Source: Gammaproteobacteria bacterium (lineage in GTDB: Bacteria; Pseudomonadota; Gammaproteobacteria; GRL18). Taken from it: a DNA stretch of 56,531 bases. This document shows, one piece after another, positions 48,513 to 56,531 of the stretch; the first letter of the stretch is position 1, and every line of letters starts with the position of its first letter. The notes under the pieces were generated by a model that was not told where the DNA came from, made no database searches, and worked only from the letters and a program-made list of their open reading frames with translations. The translations under genes were made by a program, and so were the position numbers. The stretch spans positions 1-56,531 of the forward strand of contig JADGEM010000024.1 of NCBI GenBank assembly GCA_016744375.1. The letters run 5' to 3'.

Positions 48513-48529
48513 GTGCTTCTTAGTAATAT

Positions 48530-49678
48530 TTAAATTACAATCATGTTATCACGGTGGATCAGCTCTGGCTCATCCACATAACCCAAAGCTTCTGAAATTT
48601 TGCTGGTCGCCAGACCTTTTATTTTATCAGCATCACTGCTGCTGTAATTAATCAATCCACGAGCAATTTCCTGCCCGCTGCCATCCACGCAAACAACCAT
48701 GTCTCCCCGGGAAAACTGACCAATTACATCAACCACACCGACGGCTAACAAACTGGAGCCTTTGTTTTTTAAAACCGCAGCAGCACCTTTGTCTAGTACC
48801 AACTCACCTTTCATTTGCAAGTGCCCCGCCAACCACTGTTTTCTCGCCAGTAGAGGTGCCTGGTTTGCCATTAGAAGCGTGCCAACAGCTTCACCCTGAT
48901 ATATCTTGCCCAGAACATTATCTTCTCTGCCAGATGCAATAATGGTTGCAGCGCCAGAGCGAGCCGCTAAACGTGCCGCCCTGAGTTTAGTTGCCATGCC
49001 CCCACGTCCGAGTACTCCTTTACTATCACCTGCCATAGCGTCAAGTTCAGGCGATAAAGCATCGACTTCAGTCAGCAGTTTTGCCTGAAGGTTTTGCCTT
49101 GGGTCACTGTCAAACATACCATGTTGATCCGTTAAAATGACCAGCAGATCGGCATCAATCAAATTTGCAACCAGAGCTGCCAGCGTATCATTATCACCAA
49201 AACGAATTTCATCGGTGACCACCGTATCATTTTCATTAACCACAGGAACAATGCCCAGAGTAATTAATTTTAATAAAACAGAACGAGCATTCAGATAACG
49301 TTTACGATTAGAAAGATCATCATGGGTTAATAAAATCTGAGCAGTGTGTAATTTATGTTCCTGGAATCGTGACTCATATGCCTGGATTAATCCCATTTGA
49401 CCCACTGCGGCGGCGGCCTGTAACTTGTAGACAGAATCTGGACGTTCTGACCAGTCCAGACGCTTCATTCCTTCTGCAACTGCACCAGAAGAAACCAGAA
49501 CAATTTCTATTCCTTCCGCAGTTTGTGATGTAGAGCCAATTAAACCCGCCATCTGTTTCACCCATAAAGCAATAGCATCATAATCAAGTCCACTGCCTTC
49601 ATTGGTCAGCAGAGCACTGCCTATTTTTACCACCCAACGGCGTGTTTTACGTAAATGATTTCGTTGTGTTATTTTCAA
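48530..49678 (-). CDS. proB: Glutamate 5-kinase with C-terminal PUA domain
   Basis: ProB phosphorylates glutamate, the first and feedback-controlled step of proline synthesis. The kinase domain has [40 protein letters not shown] and [23 protein letters not shown], then [19 protein letters not shown]. The PUA domain occupies about 280-375. Length 382 is normal. The start is a TTG (49678); no close Shine-Dalgarno is seen, but the stretch [16 protein letters not shown] fits known gammaproteobacterial ProB proteins. It lies 10 bp behind obgE. Confidence 0.95.
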   Translation of the reverse strand: MKITQRNHLRKTRRWVVKIGSALLTNEGSGLDYDAIALWVKQMAGLIGSTSQTAEGIEIVLVSSGAVAEGMKRLDWSERPDSVYKLQAAAAVGQMGLIQAYESRFQEHKLHTAQILLTHDDLSNRKRYLNARSVLLKLITLGIVPVVNENDTVVTDEIRFGDNDTLAALVANLIDADLLVILTDQHGMFDSDPRQNLQAKLLTEVDALSPELDAMAGDSKGVLGRGGMATKLRAARLAARSGAATIIASGREDNVLGKIYQGEAVGTLLMANQAPLLARKQWLAGHLQMKGELVLDKGAAAVLKNKGSSLLAVGVVDVIGQFSRGDMVVCVDGSGQEIARGLINYSSSDADKIKGLATSKISEALGYVDEPELIHRDNMIVI

Positions 49679-49688
49679 CTAAAAGCGC

Positions 49689-50819
49689 TCACTTAATGAT
49701 TTTTCCAGTAACAACATCATAGGTGCCGCTGGTAATTTGTTCATAGTCTTCTTCAATATCACCAGAATCAGAACGACCTTTAAAGCCAACCTGGGATTCC
49801 AGATGATCCATAATAGCAAAACAGAGCTCTTTAGTGCCTTGCTTATTCATTGCCGAAATCTGAAAAACGGGCCCATCCCAGTTGAGTTTGTTTATAATTT
49901 CCCGGCAGGTCTCTTCCCGCTCAGCATCACTGAGCAAATCTGTTTTATTAATGACCAGCCAGCGTTCTTTGTCGAGTAATTTGTCGAGCTTTTCATTATC
50001 TGCAATTTCAGAAAATTTTTCTAATTCCTTTTCAATGGCTTTAAAGCTATCTGCAGGATCAGTGCCGTCATAAGGCATCACATCAACAAAATGCAATAAT
50101 AAACCAGTGCGAGCAACATGTTTCAAAAAACGAATACCCAGGCCTGCACCTTCTGAAGCCCCTTCAATGACTCCCGGGATATCTGCCACAACAAAACTGC
50201 GATGCGGCACAACACTAACAACACCCAGATTCGGTATCAATGTGGTAAATGGATAATTAGCAACTTTAGGTTTAGCTTCAGAAACAGCACGAATAAACGT
50301 TGACTTACCGGCATTGGGCATGCCCAATAAGCCCACATCAGCTAAAACCTTTAATTCCAGCTTTAAGTCCCGACGCTCTGCTGGTGTCCCAAGAGTACTT
50401 TGTCTAGGAGCCCGGTTGACACTGCTTTTAAAGCGAGTATTACCCAGTCCATGAAAGCCGCCTCGGGCAACAATAAGCTCTTGTCCAGCTTCAGTCAGAT
50501 CACCCAGAAGCTCCTGAGTCTCAATATCGATAACACTGGTGCCGACAGGCACATCAACATATAGATCATCGCCTCCCCTTCCGGTTTTTTCTTTGCTTTG
50601 TCCCGCCTGGCCATTTTTTGCTTTGTAAAAACGGAGCATGCGAAAGTCAGCCAGAGTGTTTAGACCATCAGTGGCTCTAAGATAAACAGAGCCGCCATCA
50701 CCACCATCACCACCATCAGGTCCACCAAATGGAATGTACTTCTCACGACGAAAGCTGACAATCCCTCTGCCACCCTGACCTGATTCAACTTTTATGGTCG
50801 TTTCATCAATAAATTTCAT
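49689..50819 (-). CDS. obgE: GTPase ObgE/CgtA
   Basis: ObgE is an essential ribosome-assembly GTPase. It has an N-terminal glycine-rich Obg fold ([20 protein letters not shown], residues 31-50), P-loop GMPNAGKS (166-173), switch region [28 protein letters not shown], and NKTD for guanine. The C-terminal tail is short and acidic (about 355-370). Length 376 is normal. The gene follows rpmA after 181 bp with a terminator, and precedes proB, the usual rplU-rpmA-obgE-proB order. Confidence 0.98.
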   Translation of the reverse strand: MKFIDETTIKVESGQGGRGIVSFRREKYIPFGGPDGGDGGDGGSVYLRATDGLNTLADFRMLRFYKAKNGQAGQSKEKTGRGGDDLYVDVPVGTSVIDIETQELLGDLTEAGQELIVARGGFHGLGNTRFKSSVNRAPRQSTLGTPAERRDLKLELKVLADVGLLGMPNAGKSTFIRAVSEAKPKVANYPFTTLIPNLGVVSVVPHRSFVVADIPGVIEGASEGAGLGIRFLKHVARTGLLLHFVDVMPYDGTDPADSFKAIEKELEKFSEIADNEKLDKLLDKERWLVINKTDLLSDAEREETCREIINKLNWDGPVFQISAMNKQGTKELCFAIMDHLESQVGFKGRSDSGDIEEDYEQITSGTYDVVTGKIIK

Positions 50820-50850
50820 TTTTTTATTCCATACTCAAGAATAGAAAACA

Positions 50851-50884
50851 AAAAGGCCCCGCCAGAATCCTGGCAGAGCCTTTT
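50851..50884 (-). terminator. Intrinsic terminator of rplU-rpmA
   Basis: On the minus strand GGCTCTGCCAG pairs with CTGGCGGGGCC (two G-U pairs) around loop GATT and is followed by TTTTTG. It lies about 115 bases after the rpmA stop. A smaller perfect hairpin (CTTACTTT/AAAGTAAG, 50969-50987) lies nearer to the stop. Confidence 0.85.
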
Positions 50885-51000
50885 AATGTTAGTTCAAACA
50901 AATTTTAGATTCCAGTAACACGCAGATTAAATCATGTCATTTCCAGAAACTCAAATTTGTTATGCCTGCTTACTTTCACAAAGTAAGACTCGGCAAAGAG

Positions 51001-51258
51001 TTACTCTGCAATAACGCTAACAAATTTACGGTTTTTAGGGCCTTTTGTTTCAAAAAGAACGCGTCCGTCAATCTTGGAAAATAAAGTATCGTCTTTACCA
51101 ATACCAACATTTAAGCCCGGGTGAACTTTTGTTCCACGCTGGCGGATTAAAATATTCCCACCCAGAACCATTTCACCACCAAATTTTTTTACACCAAGAC
51201 GTTTTGATACCGAATCACGTCCATTCCTGGTACTACCGCCTGCTTTTTTATGTGCCAT
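51001..51258 (-). CDS. rpmA: 50S ribosomal protein L27
   Basis: L27 sits near the peptidyl-transferase centre. The start [20 protein letters not shown] gives the normal N-terminus without the Firmicutes-type leader peptide. [16 protein letters not shown] is the family signature. Length 85 equals E. coli L27. AAGGG precedes the ATG. It follows rplU after 55 bp and is co-transcribed with it. Confidence 0.98.
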   Translation of the reverse strand: MAHKKAGGSTRNGRDSVSKRLGVKKFGGEMVLGGNILIRQRGTKVHPGLNVGIGKDDTLFSKIDGRVLFETKGPKNRKFVSVIAE

Positions 51259-51313
51259 TTTACTACCCTTACTTCAATGCTTATTATTTGCCACTCTTAA
51301 TGGACAAGACAAT

Positions 51314-51625
51314 TTAAGCAGAAATTTTCTCAATTTTAAGCTCAGTATAAGATTGACGGTGTCCCATCTGTTTACGATGATGCTTCCGACGTCTAAATTT
51401 AACAATCATTACTTTTTTGCCACGACCATGAGAAGCGACAGTTGCAGTGACCTTACCACCATCAACAAAAGGTGCACCCACTTTTACATCATCGCCATCA
51501 GCAATCATTAAAATTTCATTCAAGTCAATACTGGCGCCTTCTTCCGCATCCAGTTTCTCAACTTTAAGCGTTTGACCTTCGCTTACTTTATACTGCTTAC
51601 CACCAGTTTTTATTACTGCGTACAT
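51314..51625 (-). CDS. rplU: 50S ribosomal protein L21
   Basis: L21 binds 23S rRNA and contacts L20. The sequence begins [20 protein letters not shown] and ends with the signature [20 protein letters not shown]. Length 103 equals E. coli L21. GGAG lies close to the ATG. A strong promoter lies about 110 bases upstream, leaving a leader of around 100 nt. Confidence 0.98.
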   Translation of the reverse strand: MYAVIKTGGKQYKVSEGQTLKVEKLDAEEGASIDLNEILMIADGDDVKVGAPFVDGGKVTATVASHGRGKKVMIVKFRRRKHHRKQMGHRQSYTELKIEKISA

Positions 51626-51956
51626 ACGCTTACTCCAAACATACCAAAGTAAATAATATTAGGCATTTGTTTTTTTGTTACTGTTTGATATAAAGCAGTG
51701 CCACTGAACAAAAACCATGAATCCAAGACGATCAATTTTAGCGTGTTTTTGTAATCCATGTCAAACCCTATACCACTTTATTTAAATATTAAACAAAATG
51801 AATACTTTTTCACCCTGATTGACTTGACAGCGCCGCAATGGATACATACGATCCCGTGGTTATAACATTTATTCTTATTGTTTGCCTGTTTTGTTTGAGT
51901 CAAATATATTCAGGCCAGCATTATTATTAGTAATTTAACTGTAATTTTCTATCACG
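51626..51956. promoter_or_regulatory. Divergent control region rplU / ispB
   Basis: The 331-bp spacer holds two promoters facing away from each other. For rplU on the minus strand: TTGACA (51759-51764), 18 bases, TAAAAT (51735-51740). For ispB on the plus strand: TTGACA (51824-51829), 17 bases, TACGAT (51847-51852). Both -35 hexamers are perfect. No gene, RNA fold or repeat is seen otherwise. Confidence 0.65.
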
Positions 51957-52937
51957 ATGACTATTGAAGACATTTTTACACTCATTAAAGGTGATATGGA
52001 GCAGGTCAATAACCTGATTCAGACCAGCCTTTATTCTGAAGTTGTGTTAATCAACCAGATCAGCCAGTACATTATCAACAGTGGTGGTAAACGACTCCGC
52101 CCGATTTTAGTACTACTCAGTGCAAATGCTTTTGCCGACACATCAAATAACAGTAAAAGGCACGACATCACACTGGCTACTGTCATTGAGTTTATCCATA
52201 CCGCCACGCTGTTACACGATGACGTGGTCGATGAATCTGAACTCCGGCGTGGAAAAGATACTGCCAATGAACTTTTTGGTAATGCGGCCAGTGTACTGGT
52301 CGGTGATTTTCTTTATTCCAGGGCATTTGAAATGATGGTCGGTGTTGGCAGCATGAAAGTGATGGAAATTCTTTCTCACTCAACGAACACTATTGCAGAA
52401 GGTGAAGTTTTACAATTGCTTAATTGCAATGACGCATCAACCTCTGAAGCACGTTATCTCGAGGTTATTCACTATAAAACAGCAAAATTATTTGAATCAG
52501 CCTCACAACTCGGTGCTGTAGTAACAGGGCAGGATGAAGCCACAGAGCAGGCAATGGCCAATTACGGCATGCATCTGGGGACGGCATTCCAACTGATAGA
52601 TGATGTTCTGGATTATAGCGCCAGCAGTGATGAAATGGGAAAAAATGTCGGGGACGATCTGGCAGAAGGAAAGCCCACTCTGCCGCTTATTTATGCCATG
52701 CTGCGCGGTACGCCAGAACAGGCGACACTAATCAAAGAAGCAATCGAACAAGGTGGTCTAGATCAAATCGAAGAGATTACCCGGGCAATTGAAGTGACAG
52801 GCGCACTGGATTACACTCGTGAAATTGCGAAAAAAGAAGCTGAACTCGCGATAAAACAACTGGAGACCATCCCCGATTCAGATTACAAAACAGCCATGAT
52901 GACCCTGGCTCACTTTTCTGTTAATCGGAAATTTTAA
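51957..52937 (+). CDS. ispB: Octaprenyl diphosphate synthase-type polyprenyl synthase
   Basis: IspB extends farnesyl diphosphate with IPP to a long all-trans prenyl chain for the quinone side chain. The first Asp-rich motif is LLHDDVVDESELRRG (about 85-99), the second FQLIDDVLDYSA (211-222). Length 326 is normal for IspB. The product chain length (C40 or other) cannot be read with certainty. The gene faces away from rplU, its common neighbour, and ends 2 bp before the convergent folX stop. Confidence 0.96.
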   Translation: MTIEDIFTLIKGDMEQVNNLIQTSLYSEVVLINQISQYIINSGGKRLRPILVLLSANAFADTSNNSKRHDITLATVIEFIHTATLLHDDVVDESELRRGKDTANELFGNAASVLVGDFLYSRAFEMMVGVGSMKVMEILSHSTNTIAEGEVLQLLNCNDASTSEARYLEVIHYKTAKLFESASQLGAVVTGQDEATEQAMANYGMHLGTAFQLIDDVLDYSASSDEMGKNVGDDLAEGKPTLPLIYAMLRGTPEQATLIKEAIEQGGLDQIEEITRAIEVTGALDYTREIAKKEAELAIKQLETIPDSDYKTAMMTLAHFSVNRKF

Positions 52938-52939
52938 CT

Positions 52940-53302
52940 CTAACGCCTATAATTCATTTCAATCGAAACAGAGTCCGCGAAGCGTAAAGCATGAGGTTTG
53001 TCTATTTCAACCGTCGCTTCCATCACTTTTTCTATTGCCTTAATCATAGTAATAATATCGCCGGCCATTTTTTCCAGCAAATCAAATGATCGGTCTTCAA
53101 CCAGGGCAATAATTTTTTTTGTCAGAACTTTGTAGTTACACGCATCATCAACGGAATCACTTGCTGAGGCAGCGGTTGCATCATACAACAGAGAAATATT
53201 GACAATAACATCCTGCTTCTTGTTTTTTTCTTCCTCATTAAAGCCAATATACGTCCTTAAACGTAAATTTTTGATAGAAATTGTTGCAAGTTGTCGGGAC
53301 AT
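52940..53302 (-). CDS. folX: Dihydroneopterin triphosphate 2'-epimerase FolX
   Basis: This is a FolB/FolX-type pterin enzyme. The sequence follows E. coli FolX closely: IKNLRLRTYIGFNEEEKNKKQD at 10-31, DDACNYKVLTKKII, RSFDLLEKMAGDI, and HALRFADSVSIEM at the C-terminus. FolX epimerises dihydroneopterin triphosphate to dihydromonapterin triphosphate. The 15-bp gap to folE, whose product is the substrate, supports FolX and suggests tetrahydromonapterin, the cofactor of bacterial phenylalanine hydroxylase. FolB activity is less likely but not excluded. GGAG lies 10 bases upstream of the ATG. Confidence 0.9.
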   Translation of the reverse strand: MSRQLATISIKNLRLRTYIGFNEEEKNKKQDVIVNISLLYDATAASASDSVDDACNYKVLTKKIIALVEDRSFDLLEKMAGDIITMIKAIEKVMEATVEIDKPHALRFADSVSIEMNYRR

Positions 53303-53317
53303 GCCGGCCTAACTCCC

Positions 53318-53857
53318 TTAGCGAATTAAATGTAGAAATTCAGAACGGGTCGCCTGTGCCTCACGAAAGGCACCTAACATCATTGAAGTTGTCATCATGG
53401 AATTTTGTTTTTCAACACCCCGCATCATCATACACAGGTGTTTTGCTTCCAATACGACCCCCACACCTTTGGCCTCAGTTACATGCATAATCGTCTCTGC
53501 AATCTGCTTAGTCATATTCTCCTGAATCTGTAAGCGGCGTGCATACATATCAACAATACGAGCAATTTTTGATAAGCCGATCACTTTACCCTGCGGTAAG
53601 TAGGCAACATGACATTTACCGATAAAGGGCAAGAGGTGATGTTCGCATAAAGAATAAACTTCAATATCTTTGACCAGAACCATTTCATCATTATCTGAAT
53701 CGAAAATTGCTCCATTGACCACTTCATCAAGATCCTGAGTATATCCGCGGGTTAAAAATTGAAAAGCTTTAGCAGCTCGTTCAGGGGTATCTCTTAAACC
53801 ATCTCGTTCCAGATCTTCACCGACTGCCGTAATAATATTGGCAAAATTCTCTTTCAT
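53318..53857 (-). CDS. folE: GTP cyclohydrolase I
   Basis: FolE turns GTP into dihydroneopterin triphosphate. It is the zinc-dependent IA type: the metal ligands are Cys71 and His74 ([13 protein letters not shown]) and Cys142 ([14 protein letters not shown]). Further blocks are [12 protein letters not shown] and [26 protein letters not shown]. Length 179 is on the short side but complete. It heads the folE-folX pair on the minus strand, about 100 bp after the end of ycaO. Confidence 0.97.
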   Translation of the reverse strand: MKENFANIITAVGEDLERDGLRDTPERAAKAFQFLTRGYTQDLDEVVNGAIFDSDNDEMVLVKDIEVYSLCEHHLLPFIGKCHVAYLPQGKVIGLSKIARIVDMYARRLQIQENMTKQIAETIMHVTEAKGVGVVLEAKHLCMMMRGVEKQNSMMTTSMMLGAFREAQATRSEFLHLIR

Positions 53858-53959
53858 CTTTTCTCAACTTTATTTCTTTGCAAGTATTAATCCGAATTGT
53901 AATCAATCAGGCATTAATAAAACAGACCTATTTTTTAAGGTTAATAAAAATAGATTAAT

Positions 53960-55696
53960 CTAATAACCTCCCCTTTTCACTTTCTGTAACTTCTCATACG
54001 CGACCAATAAGCTCTGATGACGTTCCAGACCATCTAATGCCATGCCAGCATCAAACAGGCCATCATAATGACTCTGGCCATCAATCAGGGCTATGCTTCG
54101 CTCTATGGTCTCCTGACCATAAAGAGAATTCAGACCGTCAAGGTACATTGCCCGATCTTTATCTTCATCCAGTTGAATTTCTAATAAGGCAGCCAGTGCC
54201 CGATATAATTTTTCACGTGATGGTGATAACTGCTCCATATCCAGACACCATTGCGCCCAATCCAGAGCCTGTTCATCATCACCAATATGCAGTGCCAACA
54301 TAGCTTTTAATTCACCAACCCTAAGACTTTCCCAGACACTTTGAGGGTCAGGAGCAATACCAATCAGCCCGCAAATGTCTGAATGATCACTAAAATCACT
54401 TTCTTCCAACTCCTGCAGTAACTCTTCTGCCTGTTCACTACTTAAAGCACCCAGCGCTAAAATCCTCTCCCGTAAATTTATGCCTTCGTTGTTATTCTGC
54501 CATGACAGCTCTTCAACCGGATAGATTTCAGAAATGCCAGGAACCAGAATACGACAACCATAAACACCCAGATGCTCATAGTCTGCAATATAGATCTCTT
54601 TATTCTCGTTCTCCAGCATGTCTGACAAAAATTCAAATTCTGATTGGGTATTACTGTCAAAATCCCAATAAACAAAATCAAAATCTTTTTCTTTTTTGAA
54701 AAAATCATAACTGATCAAGCCACTGGAATCGATGAAATGCGTTTCCAGATTAACAGGATCAGCCACCGCCTCATTATCAAAGCAAGGTGTTTGAAAACCA
54801 TCGAGTGAATCAAGTCGACGTCCCTGAAGCAATTCAGTCATGGTTCTGTCCAGGGCCACCTCAAAGCTTGGATGAGCGCCAAATGAAACCAGACATCGAC
54901 CTGACTCTGGTTCAATCATTGTGATAGACATAACCGGATATTGCCCACCAAGGGACGCATCCTTCACCTCGATAACAAAACCTTCCTGCTCCAGTTCTAC
55001 TTTTGCAGCATGGGCTTTAGGATACATTTTTATGATCTCATCAGGAATATCAGGCAGACTGATGCATTCAGAGATAATACGATTTTTAACATAACGCTCA
55101 AAGATTTCTGAAAGAGCCTGAGTACGGGCTTCCATTTTGCTATTACCCGCTGACATACCGTTACTGACATAGAGATTGCCAATAATATTAACCGGAAACC
55201 AGGTCACCTTTTGATCACGTTGACGAACAAAAGGCAAAGCACAAATACCACGTTCTGAATTTCCTGAGTTAGTGTCCACCAGAGAGTCTGGTGTTAATTG
55301 ATTATCAGGATCGTAAAATGGCCATAGTGTTTTATTTAATACATTCGAATAAATCACATCATTAGCCGGGAACCATTTTTCATCTGGATAATGAACAAAA
55401 TCTGCATCCGCGAGGTTTTTACCAAGATAATAATCAGCGAAAAAATAATTACAGTTCAGACGTTCAAAAAATTCACCCAGGGCACTGGCGAGACAGGCAT
55501 TTTTTGTACTGCCCTTACCATTGGTAAATAATAAAGGACAATTTTTATCTCGAATATTTACCGAATAGATATTACTGACCGGGTTTAACCAAAGAGCTTC
55601 CTCAATATCAAAACCCAGTGTCTGCAACTGCTGCTGCATTTTTTCAATTGAGACTTCCAAAGCCTCATCTTTGCCTTTAATATAGGTTTTTGTCAT
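53960..55696 (-). CDS. ycaO: YcaO domain protein, E. coli YcaO type
   Basis: YcaO proteins use ATP to activate peptide backbones. E. coli YcaO is linked to beta-methylthiolation of ribosomal protein S12 with RimO. The sequence follows E. coli YcaO from the start (IKGKDEALEVSIEKMQQQLQ, WLNPVSNIYSVNIRDKNCPL, FTNGKGSTKNACLASALGEF) through the ATP-binding core (MSAGNSKMEARTQALSEIFE, about 180-199). The C-terminal ~170 residues are a helical TPR-like domain. Length 578 is close to the E. coli 586. No RimO gene or peptide precursor lies nearby, so a RiPP cluster is not supported. It is transcribed away from the amidohydrolase gene, 33 bp apart. Confidence 0.92.
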   Translation of the reverse strand: MTKTYIKGKDEALEVSIEKMQQQLQTLGFDIEEALWLNPVSNIYSVNIRDKNCPLLFTNGKGSTKNACLASALGEFFERLNCNYFFADYYLGKNLADADFVHYPDEKWFPANDVIYSNVLNKTLWPFYDPDNQLTPDSLVDTNSGNSERGICALPFVRQRDQKVTWFPVNIIGNLYVSNGMSAGNSKMEARTQALSEIFERYVKNRIISECISLPDIPDEIIKMYPKAHAAKVELEQEGFVIEVKDASLGGQYPVMSITMIEPESGRCLVSFGAHPSFEVALDRTMTELLQGRRLDSLDGFQTPCFDNEAVADPVNLETHFIDSSGLISYDFFKKEKDFDFVYWDFDSNTQSEFEFLSDMLENENKEIYIADYEHLGVYGCRILVPGISEIYPVEELSWQNNNEGINLRERILALGALSSEQAEELLQELEESDFSDHSDICGLIGIAPDPQSVWESLRVGELKAMLALHIGDDEQALDWAQWCLDMEQLSPSREKLYRALAALLEIQLDEDKDRAMYLDGLNSLYGQETIERSIALIDGQSHYDGLFDAGMALDGLERHQSLLVAYEKLQKVKRGGY

Positions 55697-55729
55697 TTTC
55701 CAACCGCCCTGGACTGATTAATTAAACCG

Positions 55730-56347
55730 ATGAATCTGCAACAAGAGTATAGCAAAACACAATATCTTTATACCTCTTTGTTTTGTGAAGAGAATATCTG
55801 GCAGCTGTTAAAGTCACTAGCGTCTGGTCAACCAACGATCGGCTCTCATAAAATGTGGGCACTCATAATAACGAATCCAGAAAAAAAAATCGCACTCTTT
55901 AATCAAAAACTAAGCCCACAGCACTTCAGTCAAAAGAGTACCATTGTGACACTTCCAGTTATCTGGGATTATCATGTCATTATGCTGGCAGAAATTCACC
56001 AGCAATATTATATTTTTGACTTTGACACCCGCTTGTCATTTATCTCTCCGATACAGGAGTATTTACAAAACACCTTTATCACCCCGGATAAATTACCTCA
56101 GGAATTTATCCCCTATATTCGAAAGATACCGGCAGAAAATTATCTGAGTCGATTTTATTCTGATCGAACTCATATGGAAAACCAGATTGTTCAATCTGAT
56201 TTTCCACCTTGGCCCATTATTAACGCAGGTAAGAAAGACTGCATTTCATTGACTGATTACTTAAGCATTGATAAGCAATTAGATGATAAAAGTCAGATAC
56301 TAAAGGTTTCATCATTAACAGAACTCAAACAATGGCTAAGTGCTTAA
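55730..56347 (+). CDS. Protein N-terminal glutamine amidohydrolase homologue (NTAQ1 family)
   Basis: The 205-residue protein matches the eukaryotic enzyme that turns N-terminal Gln of proteins into Glu, an entry step of the N-degron pathway. The catalytic triad is present: Cys19 in SLFCEENIW, His82 in VIWDYHVIML, and Asp97 in YIFDFDTRLSF; the spacing of His and Asp (15) is one less than in the human enzyme. The blocks IPAENYLSRFYSDRTHM, WPIIN and SLTDYLSID also fit the family. No signal peptide is seen, so it acts in the cytoplasm. The gene begins 33 bp from ycaO on the other strand. Known facts concern eukaryotic members; the bacterial substrate is unknown. Confidence 0.85.
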   Translation: MNLQQEYSKTQYLYTSLFCEENIWQLLKSLASGQPTIGSHKMWALIITNPEKKIALFNQKLSPQHFSQKSTIVTLPVIWDYHVIMLAEIHQQYYIFDFDTRLSFISPIQEYLQNTFITPDKLPQEFIPYIRKIPAENYLSRFYSDRTHMENQIVQSDFPPWPIINAGKKDCISLTDYLSIDKQLDDKSQILKVSSLTELKQWLSA

Positions 56348-56407
56348 ATAAGAATACCTGATGGCTAAAGATAGACAAAAATATTTTTCTACTGCTTTAC
56401 GGTTTAC

Positions 56408-56531
56408 TACCTTAGCGGCAATTTGAGTGTGGTTAAAATCAAAAGAAAAGGGGCGTTCAGGCAAAGGTTGAGCCTGCCGATTGCACCCGAGACTGGTTCG
56501 TCTAACTGGGGACGCTGCGAGTACTTCCCTG
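56408..56531 (-). repeat. Dispersed repeat copy C (cut by the window end)
   Basis: The first ~40 bases match the left end of copy B in the same direction (CCTTAGCGGCAATTTGAGTG, then TTAAAATCAAAAGAA). From 56449 on it matches the right part of copy B in inverted orientation (GAACGCC side, then GGGGACGCTGCGAGTAC at 56507-56523). The middle differs from copies A and B. The copy continues past the window. Confidence 0.75.

Noticed and set aside
53951..53962. Terminator at the ycaO stop (TAGATTAATCTA then T-run on the minus strand)
   Set aside because: The stem is only five A/T-rich pairs with a two-base loop, too weak to call.
53960..55696. Azoline or thioamide RiPP cluster around YcaO
   Set aside because: No precursor peptide, dehydrogenase, TfuA or transporter lies nearby, and the protein follows the E. 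coli housekeeping YcaO along its length.
1..56531. tRNA, rRNA, CRISPR array, prophage or transposase gene
   Set aside because: No cloverleaf with a T-loop, no regularly spaced direct repeats and no phage, integrase or transposase protein is visible on either strand.

Overview
The window is a block of ordinary chromosome from an AT-rich gammaproteobacterium. The evidence is the gene order: minor-pilin operon, ispH, fkpB, lspA, ileS, ribF, murJ, rpsT, with proB, obgE, rpmA, rplU and ispB next to it. The FabA dehydratase, FolX, PilY1 and UUG-initiated rpsT agree. The genus cannot be named from this sequence. The ppdK/glycogen/oxidative pentose phosphate block would fit a marine chemotroph or methylotroph, but that is inference. 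There is no phage, CRISPR array, tRNA, rRNA or transposase gene.

Layout. 1-1.6 kb: a dispersed repeat, a HEQAH-motif metalloprotease-like protein and fabA. 1.7-16.3 kb: carbon storage, with ppdK, malQ, a GH57 enzyme and glgC on the minus strand, glgB and glgA diverging on the plus strand, then zwf and gnd. 16.5-20.5 kb: coenzyme A and folate precursors plus RNA polyadenylation (pcnB-folK-panB-panC-panD). 20.6-26.4 kb: a CNP1-like envelope protein, xseB-ispA-dxs, a single-domain response regulator, a DUF2797 protein and ampD. 26.7-33.3 kb: a DUF1631 protein, a retropepsin-like protease, an alanine/glycine:cation symporter, nadC and thiO. 33.4-39.3 kb: the type IV pilus minor-pilin operon fimT-pilV-pilW-pilX-pilY1-pilE, closed by a terminator. 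39.4-51.6 kb: ispH, fkpB, lspA, ileS, ribF, murJ, rpsT, proB, obgE, rpmA and rplU, all on the minus strand. 52-56.3 kb: ispB, folX-folE, ycaO, and a divergent homologue of eukaryotic N-terminal glutamine amidohydrolase (NTAQ1).

How the genes work together. PPDK can form PEP from pyruvate. GlgC, GlgA and GlgB build glycogen, and MalQ and the GH57 enzyme remodel alpha-glucans. Zwf and Gnd oxidise the released hexose phosphate to NADPH and pentose. Dxs, IspH, IspA and IspB supply the isoprenoid route to quinone side chains and undecaprenyl-type precursors. FolE and FolX point to tetrahydromonapterin. MurJ, LspA and AmpD serve the envelope.

The least ordinary points are: (i) a dispersed repeat present at both ends of the window and, as a fold-back copy, between murJ and rpsT; (ii) an 18-bp minisatellite that encodes the LspA C-terminal tail and recurs in the ileS-lspA gap; (iii) the NTAQ1 homologue, with the Cys-His-Asp triad in place, head-to-head with ycaO; (iv) a PilW-like minor pilin with Thr instead of Glu at position +5; (v) a 20-bp perfect dyad between glgC and glgB. 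Most genes are housekeeping genes. I found no convincing new multi-gene system, and the NTAQ1/ycaO pair is the closest candidate.
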